Of a stretch of 64,000 nt of DNA, positions 24,274 to 39,200 are shown piece after piece. The stretch's first letter is position 1, and every line of letters starts with the position of its first letter. This DNA is from Haliotis asinina (lineage: Eukaryota > Mollusca > Gastropoda > Lepetellida > Haliotidae): positions 16,028,969-16,092,968 of the forward strand of contig NC_090288.1 in the NCBI RefSeq assembly GCF_037392515.1, given 5' to 3'. Under the pieces are notes generated by a model, which saw only the letters and a list, made by a program, of their open reading frames with translations, ran no database searches and was not told the DNA's origin. A program made the position numbers and the translations under genes.

Positions 24274-27200
24274 CTGAAAACAAAGTAAAATGATCAGATC
24301 CTTGCATATGTGTATATGAACCACATAGACAACTGTATGGGCTAATATATCGCATCAACCCACTGACAGGCTTACATGTTTACTGCAAGGGCAAATATAT
24401 GTCCTTTCAACATAGGCAAAAATATGAAAGAACAATACTGAACAGAAAAAGACACACAACTCTGATTTTTTGTCAAGCCTTTTAAATATAAGACACCTAC
24501 TTTTAGGAGATTTCATTTTTTCAAAACTTACATTTCTTTTGCTGTTCAGTATATATGTAAAGAACATATATCATTTTCTGTAGTGTCAGTGTCTTACAAA
24601 AGGGAGAAGGGGTTCCCAAATATCAAAAGTACCAGTCATATAGATCAATGTGCCAGTCATGATGTTTTCCTGGTTTGTTGTATAATGCCAGCACTTAAGC
24701 CATATCCCAACCAAACCACAGTGGTCTGTAAATACTGTCTTGGCACAAAACAACTGGAAGGAGGCCCAGGCCATAAAAACCAGATGCTGACATCATAAGC
24801 ACCAATCTGTGCAAGCAGGATATAGTGACATACATCAACTAAGTCTGTGTTGCAACAAGTGAGGGTTGAAGAAGAACAATTTAATTTTTTCACTGAGATT
24901 GGCTAGGGTTTTATCCACGGTTTATGTGAAATAAATATGGCAGGAAGTGGTTAACTGTTAAATTGGTTAAGATGCCATCATAAACACCCAAAGAGCTTGT
25001 ACTCCCACTGCACTAATTAATCCCCCTTTGAGTTTTAGCTTACATGTTTTTTCATTTTGCAGCTCATGGGCACAACTTCTGATATCAACTTTGAATGATC
25101 TACCCAAAATGTTAAAAACACATGGAATGCAACTTTATGACAAAAATAACCTTCATTTCAAACAGTTACTGCATTAACTGCTGCATAAAAAGTTTTTGTG
25201 TGCTTTTGATGACTTGAATAAAATGGAAACCATCAGATGTATTTAAACAGAGGGGTAACCATTGGATAACCTTTGCCCCCACCTCCTACAAACTTCATAC
25301 TCACTCCTTGGTTTGAAATGCCTGCATTCTTGTAGTTCAACAGATGCATTCTATCTCAGTGGCAGAGATCAATGCTCATGATTTTAATCACTGGACCAGA
25401 CCTGAACTTTCACAACCACCATCACATAGCTCAAATATCACAGAGTGTGGCATTAAACAACAAAGAAAGTTAAATTAATGCAACACACAAACTTCATTCA
25501 AAATACACTGTAAAAAGCATATGTGCGAATAACATCAATTCCACAGATTTAGTCATTCTAACCAAATCCTGCTCTAACATTGTTCTATAACATCTTTTGA
25601 AAATTTGTCCACACCCATTCATAGTGTGTCTGATTTGTAAGGGGAACTATCTTGGGTCACCATGACCTCAGTTTTGTCATACTTAGAACCATTATGGGTG
25701 TGGCAGCAAGAAGTGGTGTGATACATCAAAATTGAGTATTGATGGTTATTGCTCACAACATGCAGATCAATAATCCAAGCTCAGTAATCAGTCTTCAATA
25801 GATTGTAATTGTAAACTCTACCACAAACTTCATGTGGGCAATAGAGGGGCACAATGATAAAACTAGGTAAATGAAACCAGCACTGATTATTGCCACAATC
25901 AAGATGATCAAAGACACTTCCTGAGACATGAATGCAAATATGTTGTTTACGTTGTGGTTTTACGAGTCAGGAAACTCCATCCATACAACATTTAGAAACA
26001 TACTTTCTCAAGGTCTAATTTGAAATTTCCTCTTTACTATTATCAGTTATTCTCCCGAGCCCAGACAAAAACAAGGTCAACTGAAAAAATGAGTATTTGA
26101 TAAATTGCTCCAGCACTAGTTTCAAGTTTACTTTTGTCAGATTTGTAACTTAAAAAGACATGACATATATAATGAAAATATCTCTTCCACTTAGTCAATT
26201 TTGAAACATCAGGAGGAACACTGTGACTGGCCTTACAACTAATTATCACAATACAGTGTCACGGTCACCTTCACTGAAAAAGCTATTCTTTTAAGCATGA
26301 TAGTACTTGAGGTTTACATGAAAAATTATATTTCTGCCAGACCAATTATTTTTTGTTTTATGGAAGTCTTTACAAAACCTAAAGGCAGGAGGGAAATTAA
26401 AAAATATAATCATCAGTCAAAGCAAAAACCCACATAAAGTTTCATGTTAACTCTTTTGGTTTGTTTATGTAAACGAAATTAAAACAAGTTGAGTGAGTTT
26501 AGGTTTCACGCTGATCTTAAGAGTATTTCACTTATATCGTTAATCACATCATCATAATCTGTTACTAACATTAGGATTTTTATTTTCAATTAGGGAAAAC
26601 TTTTTTGTTTTCTTTTTTATTCTTTAAAACATATTACAGAGGATCTGTAAAACAAGAGATAAAATTAGTCTGGCCTAAGCAATACTGTTTTCAAACACAT
26701 TGCAAAAACAACAGGAAAACAATATTATTTGAATTTTACAACTTGAATAAACTCTAACAAAGGCAGGCTTGGAGCAAAAGTAATTGTACTATCAACAACA
26801 ACACTGGCCTGTTACTAAGCATCCCCAATTGGTGTCAATTTACAGTACACAGAATGCCATAAAATGAGAGCGAACTGTCCAAGGATAATTAATTGACTAC
26901 AAGATGTTTATTTCAATGCCACCTTGAGGCTAAATGAGTTAAATGTAGCATCTGTAGAGAGTAATGTGTTAAACAGGATTGCTCATTAACTTGACACAGT
27001 TGTGGTTGATGGCTCTCTTTCCAATCTTAAACTGCCCCGAGATTGAAAGCCATGACATCCCGGCAGTAAATGAAAATATATTTCATTCTGATTCATTATA
27101 TCTTCATATCAAACTGTTGAAATTGACACACTTTTAGGCATATAAAATTAAATAGATTAAGGATAAACTTTTTGGATGAACTTTTCTGATGAACATGTTC

Positions 27201-30200
27201 TTTACATGAGTAAAGAAGTTGTTCATCCATAAAGTTTGTTCTTATTGGACTCTTTGACTTCTGCAAAATGCCACTCAAAGAAACTAACACCAAGAGAAGC
27301 AAACTGTGGAATCTAAACAGGCTGAGCCACCACTGTCTTCTCCTAATGCTTTCAAATCATTTATGTACTTAGTTGAAAAAGAAATGCAAATCACACGAAA
27401 CTGTGATACAGTGGTGATTAAAGTGGTTGATGTTTACTGATGAAAACACATGAAGAAATGTTCTACTGAAAACACACACATCATCTCTACTCATAAGGCG
27501 ACATGGTTTATAATAATGTCAATAAGACATTATCAGATTCTACCATTTGGCAAGATCACAAATATGGCCTCCATTGGCAGTGACTTTGGTATAATCGGAA
27601 CACACAACTGACAAGAACTATCTGTGCACTGAACACACACCACATTGCTTTGTATTCGCGAACGCTGTTCGAAGGTGATAGGACTCTGGGGCATGTACTG
27701 CTCAGATGCCTGTTGACCCCACAGATTTATCATTTCTTATAATTGAAACTATCAATAAGCACAAAATATAAACAGCAAACAAGTGACACATGTCACATAC
27801 AACAACCTTAGTCAAAGCCATTGTGAAAGATAGTCAGTCAATGGGGTTGGGGGGTTCCATTGGACCATCAACAAATCTTCTGGATTTGTCTGAGACACCG
27901 ACACTATTCGTGAACACTGTATTATTTGACATAACTTCAAAGATTTGTAACGATTGCATTTCTATTGGAATTCATCAGATATCTGTTGTGATTACTCAAT
28001 CTGAGAACTGAGAACTATTGTTTATCAGTAAATGATTCCAACTTGGAGAAAGGTATCAATGGATAACTGAGGACGTTAGACACAAGTGTCAGACACAGAC
28101 TGATTTGGTATAGTTATGTAGTGATGATTACACACACAGATAATATAAAGAAACCCCAAAACAAGAAGACACTGTCAGTGACAGACAAGAATGCCTTTTA
28201 GCTGTTTCTATTAATCTCTGTGTAGGTAATCACAGAATCATGTCCATTTTGTTGATTACTTGCTTGGTAACAGTAATACCATCTGTATGAAAACACTGTT
28301 GTTCTGACAAAAGGATACCCTGCAAATCTATAATGCAACTGAGTTCGTTCATTCATCAACCTCCACTATGCTACTTAAAGATAATGAATAATTGATCCCT
28401 GTCATTTTGTCCATTATGAAGATAATAAATGTTCGGCACAAACAGTTACATGAGTTAAGAATACATTTCAATATATTTACCTGTGTTGATGGAAACATAA
28501 CTGTAAAGATCGATGATCATACTTTGTGTAAAATACAGTATGCATAATGATTTTTTCAGTTTATGCCTCATAAATAAGAAAAAATATTGAATTCATGTCA
28601 ATACATAATTTATCAATACAAACTTCAAAGACTATGCATCTAACTATTAACACTTAAACAATGTATAAACTCTGAACAATAATAATCTCAAACGTGGCTG
28701 AGCGCTTATAATGAACACATGCACTCCCCCATTCTATTATCAGGAACTCAGGAAATGGTAAGTCTGCAAATATTCTTTTAGTTGGCATGGCCTATTGCTT
28801 TTTTAGTGATATTGAAATAGAAATACCAACATCAGATTGGCTAGGCAATCAAATGACATAACGTCACTTGTGATTTATACAGCCAGGCCACATTAGTCCA
28901 GACCCCGGTAATCCGATTCCTGTGATATCCGAACAATACTAGCTGTAACCAATCTTGTTTACTATGTAAACTCATTACCTGTTGATTCATTAGTCATTCA
29001 CTCTCCGCATCCGGACGTTAACTAGCGGTAACAGATTAGCTAATTACACATAGTTTTGCTTCATTAATCCGGCAGTACATCAAAAAGGTTCGGATAATCC
29101 CTTCACACTGTGAGCCTCATTCAGTGGTAATTGTTAAGTGACACTTCCGAGTTGTGATTTTGATCAATTAGTAGGTCTCACTAATGCCTGTCATGCTTAC
29201 TTGCTGTATAAAACACCGATCGTGTCAAAATTATAAGATTATAACATGGACGAGACGGGGTTGTTTTATAAACTCGGACCTAATCACACCCTGGCAAACA
29301 AGAAAATGGCTGGCACAAAGAAATAAAAAGAAAGAATCACCATCGCCTTTTGTGCAAATGCAACCGGGGCAGTCAAAATCAAGTCGTTTGTCATCGCAAA
29401 TTCTAAACAACCAAGATGTTTTGGAAGTGACTTTAATCCAGAAATGTATGTCCGATATCGGTTTAACGAGAAAGCATGGATGACATCGGATATGTTTTGT
29501 GATAGGCTATGATCATTTGAAAGATGCGATCACATGGTCGACATGTGATCTTATTTTGTGACAATGCTGCCAGTCACAAGAGTGCCAATGTCAAAATGAC
29601 CAACGTGAAAGTTCATTTCTATCTCGTCAAGCATTTTATCCGATGTGCTGAAGACGACCGGCCACAAACGCTTAATCTCCAAGAAGATTTCTTTCACAAG
29701 TGAGTTTTGTTACGTGTATGTATAATCTATGCAGACATGATTGTATGCATTGGTTGGTTGTTATTTGAATATTCAAGTTGTTATCTCTACAAACTGTAAT
29801 AAAGTCTTTTGAAACTTGTATACGTTCGGATGTTTTTGTATTGCCATGTCAAAGGGAAGTAACTCTACTGTAGTGGTGTTCATAAAAGTTCATTTCAGTA
29901 GTCCATACGTTTCACTACCCGAATGTTTTTTATGAGAAACAGAAATGTCCAGATTAACGTGGCCTGACTGTATATTGAAAAACTAATTAAAAGTTAATCA
30001 ACCTTTGTTCAGAAGTACCAGGAGAGTTATTGGTGGAAACAGATAATTTTAAGAATTGCTTTCACATAGGACATCTGGTGTTACTTAAAAAGCCCTGACC
30101 TCTATTAAGAAATGAAATAGTGGTGCTTCCATCTCATTGGCAGAAAGAACATGATTAAACAGGACGGGAAATCTTTCCAATTTTCAATGTGTATGATTGC

Positions 30201-33200
30201 TTTTCCTCTAGGTTGTATATTTTCAATCCCAACTTTGAAAAAATGACAATGTTTTTCAGTTTAGTGAAACGGATATTACAGTATTCCAATATCATTTAAT
30301 CAAAATGCATGAGTACCACATCCATTCTTATGGTTTTGTAAATTCTAAAATTCAAGCAGGTTTTAGCATCTCAGGGAATCTGGTGATGTCTAAAATTGTA
30401 CTATGAAACCATTCCTACCTAGTAGTCCACAGTGATTTCAAGTGTACTCTCACAAACAGGGAGAGTGTGCCATACACATATCTTACCTTTGTAATTCACA
30501 ATTTTTAGTTCAAAAGAATATACATGGTTTTAGTTTTGTGGGTGTTATTAAGAATTTGATTACCAGAATTTCCATCTTTACAAACATTTGATATACAATC
30601 AACCCCCTACCATCATTAAGGTGACAAAATACCCCGCTGCAACTTGTCAAACCACACTTAAAGAGGAATGAGAGTGAAGGTCGTAGTTTAAGATGAAATC
30701 AACAAAAACATGAACAGTCAACCTCTTTTGCTATCTTGATCTGCCGCTGTTACAAACAAAAAAATAATAATTCAAGACTCAATTTGACTGTGACATGAAT
30801 ATCATGGTGTAATACTGTATGAAACATGGACAAATTAGAAATAGAAAATTGCTGATTAAAAACACTTCAGAGAAACCTTGAAAGTCAATGAAGAAAATCC
30901 ATGAACCATTCTTGAGATATCTTGCAATTGCTGACAATCTTAACATACTGATCTTGTAACCTTGAAAATTATGAGAAGGTCACCAAACATGACAGTGCCC
31001 TGCACCTTTCCTACATGAAACCTGGTGTCAAACATAATGAAAATCCAATGAATGGTTCTTGTGGCATCTCGCTGACAAGCTTAACATGCAGTTTACATGC
31101 TGAAATCCTTTAAGTGTCACCATGACCTTGAAAATTATGTGAAGGTCACCAAAATTGACTGGACCCTGCACCTTCCCCATATGAAGCCTGGTGTCAAGTA
31201 TGAAGAAGATCCTGTGAATGTGTCTTGAGTTATCTTGCTGACATGTTTAGCTTGCAGGCTAACATGCTGAAATCTTCAAAGTGTCAATGTGACCTTGAAA
31301 ATTTTGAGAAGGTCACCAAAATCAAGTGGTCCCTGCACCTTCCTTGCATAAAGCGTGTTGTCAAATACGAAGAAAAGCCAGTTAACGGTTACTGAGATAT
31401 CTTGCTGACAAGGGTAAAACATTAAAGTCCCTTCGTGACCTTGAAATGAAGGTCAAGGTAGGTACCAAGGTGCCTAGGTACGAAGAATCTAGACAGTGGT
31501 CCTCAAGGCATTCCAATTTGTAAGGACATATGGAGGGACAGATACAGCCTAATACCATATCCCCTGCAATAATTATGCAAGTTTATCCTCCGACATTTTT
31601 CAGTTGGTGTGCATTTTTCACAGCATTAACTATTGGGTATAAACATTTGACTTATCAATGGTAATATACTCAGTAACACCTGCAATATTAATACAGATAG
31701 TGTTTATCTCCCAACAGCTAGCTGATTTGACAGAGTACAACATGTTTTTGTCCACCAGCGTAACACCTGATAAAACTTATCTTCTCATAATCATATTTTG
31801 CACTTTCAGCATACCAAAAGCAGCTATGGGTGAAAGTAATTTCACCTACTGATCACAGATCACTGTCTACATGGTCACTGACTCATTCCAGGCCCTGAAT
31901 AAATTATTGAAATGCATTTAACTTTCATTACTACCAATGAAATTCCATTTAGAATTGGTCTTCAGCAACCCATGCTTGTTGTAAGAGGCAACTAGTGGGA
32001 TAGGGTGGTCAGGATCACTGACTTGGTTGAGACATGTCATCATATCCCAGTTTGGTAGATAGATGGTCATGCTGTTGAAGACTGAATTGTCTGGCCCAGA
32101 TTTATCTACAGACCACCAACACATAGCTGGATTATTCCTGAGTGTGGCATTAAACAAAAAACAACCAAATCATATTCCATGCAAAGATCCTTAAATCTAT
32201 TTAATAGTGGTCCCTCTGACCTTTCTTTCATAGGTAAAACCCTGATTGAAATATTTGACATTTAAACTTTACATTTCAGATGTGTAACATTTCAGATGCG
32301 TACAGAGAAAATTGTCTTTCTCATGCTATTCTGTACCATACATAGAAATGCTGACTTGCATTTTTCATTAAACCTGTTTCAGGATATCTGTGAAATAAGC
32401 TTATGATTGCTGATCATAAAAGCTATTTGTGTCGTGAGGGTTGATTGTTTAAAGGATCAGAAATCATCACAATGCTGAGCCTAAATTACCTAAAGCTGCT
32501 GAAGCTCTCATATCAGTTTTTGGTGATTTATTGCAGGCCTGTGATCATGATGATTGATCGGAAAATTACAGCATTGACTATTTGTCAGATAGTATCATGC
32601 TTCATCAATACTAACTGATACATCATTAATAATGAATTTAACAATTCTTTATAACATAAAGTAGAGTATGAAGTAAGGCCTGTCTGATAGCTCAAGATGG
32701 GCTAGATGCTCTCATCTTGGCATCTGGTCTGGTTTTTGGGCCACTAAGTTACCAGCCCTCATGTCTGGGTAGATTTTTGGTTTATTTCATACACAGCAAA
32801 AAGTACAATAAAACAGGTAAAATAACAGGTAAAATAACAGGTAAAGTAACAGGTAAATTAGGGACAGAATAAAGAATATCAAAGAATGTAAAACATGAAT
32901 GGGTTGTATAAGCCCTGATGCCACTTCAGTTATTTTGATATGTGAGTTAGTGAGCAGTGTTGCTTCACATTACAATCTGCAAACCTATGCATAAATAGCA
33001 ATATTTTAGCAGTATCATTGGTAGGACTGAATGGTATTATCAGTATATTGCAGTGGGCTTTTCAAACAATGTGTATGCTGTGTATAAAATACTGTCTCAC
33101 TGCTTGCTAGTTACATGGTGAAATACAGGAAATATTAAGAAAAAATTTACAACTGTGGTAACTAGATGATGTCTATATAGTTCATGATTAATCAAACTGT

Positions 33201-36200
33201 AACTTCCACAGATCTACACTAAATGTGACTGGTCTAGCAGATGCTTTCAGGGAATGAATAATGTCGTTCTTGACATTTAATCAACAGTGACCACAAAGTC
33301 ATGGCTTTGATAAATTTGCTTTTGCACATGTTTAAATTTACCTCACTACAAATAATTAATTAATTACTTTCTTTTAACACCATATCTCACTTTCCTACAT
33401 TTAATACATGGCTGGTTACATGTTAATAGGGCTGGCAACACTTTTTAGTTATCAGCCCTGTGGGCTTCCAGTCTTCTTGTAGGAGTTTCATACACTGATG
33501 TATATGAAAAACATATATGAAGTTTTTGTGACCATCTTTACGGTTTAGACTAAAATCTAAACAAATGTTTTCTTTTGTTCTTGAATGACAAAATGGCATA
33601 CCATTATACAATAAATTGTGGACATGCATGGGGTACTAGGTAATTTTTTCTCCATAGTGAATGTTGGTGTGTACTACCACACAGGAATATTCTGTATGTA
33701 GAACTGGATCGGATGGAACCAGTGATTGATATCATGAGCTATGTTCTATGTTTGCAGAGTGAGCGAGGATGATTTTAAACCTTTTTTAGCAATATCTCAG
33801 CAATACCATGGCAGGGGACACCAGAAATGTGTCTACCACACTGAAGCCATGTGGATAATCAAACTGAGTCTTCAGCGTGACGTGCAAACGCTTTAACCTC
33901 TAGGCTATCGTACCGCTTGTTGTCAACAGTACGATGATACCGTTACCAGTCTCCACAACCTGGTCCCTTTGGTTGTCTCAAACAATCAACAAAAGCTGCT
34001 AGGAAGGTGTTCAAACATGGAGTCTCCATGCACACAACATCAAGTGTCAGTAATCAACCTACACATCTGTGATCGATAATCAACATTTTCAAGTGATCAG
34101 TGCTTATCAATAATTTATTGACTGGAATTATTGCCAAGCACTCAGAAGTCCATCACAACGTGATACAGATGTATTTTTGTGTTAGACTTTCTGTACATAC
34201 CTATCTGTAGGTACCCTCTGTATGGTACCCTTCCGAAAGTAATGACATACTGTTATGAACATACATTTCTGTATGCACCCTTCTATATGTACCCAGCTGC
34301 ATGTACCTTTCTGTATGGTACCCTTCAATAAGTAGTTTCCATTAGTACCCTTCTTAGGTACTTTTCTGTATGTATCCAACTGTATGTACGTTTCTGTATG
34401 TACCCATCTGCATGTACCTTTCTGTATGTACCATTCAGTATATAGCTTTCTGTATGTATCCAACGCTATGGTACCCTTCAGTAAGTAGTGTCTATATGTA
34501 CCCTTCCTTAAGTACCTTTCTTTATCTGCCTTTCTGTATGTGCCCTTCTGTACATAGCTCTCTGTATATACCCTTCTTTATGTACCTTTCTCAAACAATA
34601 TCCTGAAGCTTGGCTTACAAACATTCTTCAATTAACCTGCAATGCTTCACTGCTTGTGTAGCTTATCAGTATTCCATAAATAAGCCACACGACAAGGTTT
34701 CACCATGTACAGAAAGTTCCTATTTGCAGTGCATGAAAACAGTCACTGAATACAATGGATCCCTGACCCTACGGGCTTAACTTAAAAAATATATAATGTC
34801 AGCATGAAAGAATAGCTAATCTTGATTTGAAAATTATGAATGTCAGTTCGATAATGGTCCATGCATTCATACACGATAGGGCCTTACTGGAGTAACAACA
34901 TAACCTGAATCTGTTGGTCTCTATAGTTTTAACATTCAGTACTAAGACACATAGTGAAGGATGATTTTATTTCCACATCTATTTTCGAGCACTTGTTAAT
35001 CCAATAATCTCCCAAAGCATTCCTAGGGAAAAAACCTCCAGCACACCAGGAAGTCCCACCTGGTTGATTTCTAAATATACACATGAACATCAATTAAACA
35101 CCACCAAAATAATTGTTGATTGTAACAAAAAGGATCAAAACAGAGAAATCAACCAGTTATATCTAAATACACATGCAGCATGAAATTCATGTGCTGACTC
35201 AAATGCATGCTTTTCATGCTAAAGTTCTGTCATGCTACAAGCGACTGAGGGGTATCAAAAGGTGAAATGAAGTATTCTCATTGCTTTCTTATCAATGCAT
35301 CAATAAGTGAACAGTGCTGAAATTGAACTTTTTTGGACATGCCAAGGCACAGACTTTCCGAAAATACCAGATGGCAGATTATTGGTATGCATGAAGCTGG
35401 TTTGTCCTGTTGGAGCATTGGGTCCAGACTGAATATCTATCACACTGTCATTAGTCGCCTTGTAAGGAAACATGCGGCCACTGGTTACGCCAAGGATCAT
35501 CCACAATCAGGAAGGCTGAGAAAGACCACTCCCCGTGATGACCGTGCCCTAGTACGCCTAGTGAGACACAGGCCTATGACCAACGCCAAAGATCTCAGAG
35601 AACAATGGAGAATGGGTGTTTGTCTCTCAATCAGCACCATCCCAGGGAGGCTCAGATCGGTTAGACTCCATGCACGTCGTTCAATCAGACGTACCTTACT
35701 CACTTCGTGTTACTGAAGGCTGTTGGTGAGTTTGGAGAAGGAGTAATGAGGCTTATCAACAATGGATGATCCATGCAGCTGAACCCTTTCGCGGTGACTC
35801 TAATTGTGTGGGGATGTATCTCCTATGACTGTAGGCTGAATCTCATCAGTATTCAAGGGACACTCAATGGTCAGAGATACCAACAGGAAGTACTGGAAAC
35901 TGCTGTTGTCCTGCATTTTGATAACCACCCCCTCACCAGGCGGCAAGCATTTATGGAAGGTAATGCTAGGCCCCATCGTTCCAGAGCTGTTATCACATAC
36001 TTGCAGGACAACACAGTTGACAGACTACCTTGGCCTGCGAGAAGCCCTGATCTCAACCCAACTGAGCATTTATGGGACCATCTGGAGCATCAAGTTCAAG
36101 TAAGGGATCCACCTGTTCACAATCTACAGGAATTAGTCAAGCCTCTTCATGAAGAGTGGCAGAGGATTATAATGATGAGCATTCAGCGTTTGATTTCCAG

Positions 36201-39200
36201 TATGAGGAGGAGGGTTGCAGCAGTTATCTGTGCGAGGGGAGGATACACCAAATACTGATGTCACCATGACTGTTGGCTTAGGATTGAACAGTGAATGTTT
36301 TTTGAGAACTTTGTGTACGTTGGACCAAAGACATTGTCTGTGTGACCATAGTTTTGGACATGATTATTGATAATGTTTTTACTGCCCCTACATGACCGAC
36401 CGTCAATAAATTACATCCGAAAGTAGCAGCAGTGTTGGTAGTTGATGGATTGACACTTTAGATGTTTCAGTTAAAGAATTTATAACCATGTGTATGGTTT
36501 CCATATCATGAATGACCAGTTTGTTGTGTTAAACACAATCTTAAGACCATGCATAAAAATGGGTGGTGCTTAATTAATGCTTATGTGTATATGTACTGTT
36601 TTCTTTGGACATGATGCTATGCAAGTCAGGTCTTATGCTTCTCCAACACTGTCAGACAAGTCACCTACAAACAACTAATCAATCTCGAGGTGTTGTAGTT
36701 CTTCAGAAAAAGGGAGCTTCGTAGACGCTCATGGGTTGAAGAAATTGAATAGCAAAGTCACCGTCACCATTTTAAACTGAATTCATATTGATTTACACTG
36801 CTAAGGTACTGTGTTTGTATCAAATCAAAGAAATGATCAAAATGCAGTTTGTTGGTGTGTTGCAGCATACCGTTCAGACAATATATGCATGAAGTAGAAG
36901 TATTCATAACAACTTCGTAGACACAGATGTAATAATACATCAAGGTCTTGCTAGAAAGCCTCTCATAATGTTTCAGTTCCAGCAAGCCTTATCATCAATC
37001 AGTGGTATTGATGCAAGTATCAAGTATCAATTGTCTCATGTGAAAACCATGTTTAAAAAAATATAAGAGTGGTGCAGGGCAAGACCAATACACACGAGAA
37101 GGTGTTTTGGAGTTTTTTCCCAAATGCAGCAATGGTGGGGTAGCCTATGAATAGTGGTAAAAGCATTGACGCATACTGAAGACCAGGATTTGATTCTCCA
37201 CAAGGGTACAATGTGTGAATCCCAATATTGGTGTCCCCTGCCAATATATTGCTGGTATATTGATGGTATAATGCTAAAAGCGGCATAAAACCATACTCAC
37301 TCTCACTCTTCCGCCAAACCCTTATGCCAAAGTCCTACATGAAACGAGTCTACATTTCCTCAGGTTCTTCCATCTGATAGATGTCCTTTTCAATTTATGA
37401 GGAATTTTTTGTTTTCATCAAAGTTTTATATAATCAGAAACTAAATCTACCCAACTGTGACAGGTCAAACTGTTCCATCCATTAAACATATCTGATAAAA
37501 CCAATCAGCTTTAACAAGGGGCACACTTTAAGGCTGTTTTTTTCGTAAACATCATGGCATGGGTTATAGTCATTTTCGAGTAATTGTTTTCATTTCGGGT
37601 AATCAGATAATGGTTTTTCACTTGTCCATGGGTTACTAGATAATTTCCGCCTAGGGTTTCAAAGTGCAAATAAACTTGGATTTCATTTCATATCTGCTCA
37701 AACTGTAGCCATTAAATTTCTCAATGCTAATAAAGTAGAGTTATCTTTCTTTGATATTCGTCAATTTTCGATAAATAGCCCAGTAAACATTAACATCAAA
37801 TATATGTTAATTTATTCTTTCATAATTATGTCATCACTAAAATTTTGTCATAAAATCAGGGCAAGCGGAAAATTGGTCAGGACAAGGCACTTTCTTGAAG
37901 TCACTTGACCAGTGGCATGTGGCTTAAACAAAATTTTAAAGCCCCGAACATATACTAAAAGCAGAACCTCAAACAACATGACAAGGAATACAAACGTATA
38001 ACAAACTTTTCAGAAAGAATTTCGTCTGATCATTGCGACGATATTCTCTGTAGTAATATTATTTTCTTTTTTCACCTGAATCAATGGCACATATGGGATT
38101 GCAGCTATACATATGTTTGATATTTTGGTATTTGGGAAAATAACTTAATGCATGTAAAACAATGCAAAGTAGAACAGGAGATGAAACCTAAAGAGTAGAT
38201 CATTTTATCAAGGATGTTTTAGTGAAAATGACTCATCTTCATTGAAAAAGTGATTCATCGCCTAAATTCGATGTAGTAATTTTTTTATGGTGCATAATCC
38301 TAAAAAATGTGTAATTTTTTCCAAAAAAGATGGGGAATGTGGATTATACTAAGGTATTGAACTGGAATGAAAATACGTTTAATATGCTTAACATAGTGTT
38401 GACAAAAGCTATCACCATGATTTGGGCATTCAAGACTGCTATATTATCTAGGAAAATGTTAATTTTCTCTCTTTCTTCAATGAGTATCACTGCAATAACT
38501 ACTGGAATTGAAACAAACATTAACTTCTGCGATAAAGATCATTTGCAGGAAGATGCTATCACAATCACAAAGGTAGTCAGGCTTGCTGACTTGGTTGACA
38601 CACGTCTTGGTATCCCAAATTATTCTGTAGTAATGACAAATTGAGTATGTGCAGTTAATATTGGGACCAGTATAATTTGATTCTTATCTGTGTCATTGAG
38701 AGAGATTAAGGTGAGAGTTATGTTCCTTTCATTATTCATAGATTTCAATACATATCATTTTCAAACCTGTGACTTTACCTGTTAACTTGACTGACTTTAC
38801 CTGTTAACCTGACTGACACATTACTGTATCCCAATTGCATAAATCAATACTGATGCTGTTGATCACTGGATTGTCTAGTCCAGATTACTAAAATATCACT
38901 GCGATACAGCTGAAATATTGTTGAGTGAGACATAAAACCAAACTCATCTCTTTTTGACCCACACATTTTTTTTCCAAGTAAAGAGAGCTTGGAAGAAATT
39001 GACTGAAGTCTGCATGTACTTGGGACCTACAGTAACATGCACTGGTTTGTAGTGAGGAGGCGGAGGAATGACAAAATGTAATTATCAATTAACCAGCTGA
39101 TACTTTATATATGACCTGTGTCTGGTATATATAAGCAAAATAGATTTTCAAACATACTGATCATGATATAGCATCAAATAAATAATGACGACAATACAAC

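Noticed and set aside
24274..24358. Upstream ATG extending PLCXD exon 2
   Set aside because: The extra residues precede a strong acceptor and do not match the family, whereas exon 1 at 42,555-42,678 supplies the conserved N-terminus in frame.
29184..29483. Independent 99-codon gene
   Set aside because: It is a frame-shifted reading of the Tigger transposase relic; the conserved residues are in the neighbouring frame.
34182..34606. Tyr/Thr-rich and Tyr/Pro-rich open frames on both strands
   Set aside because: Both come from the TCTGTATGTACC tandem repeat.
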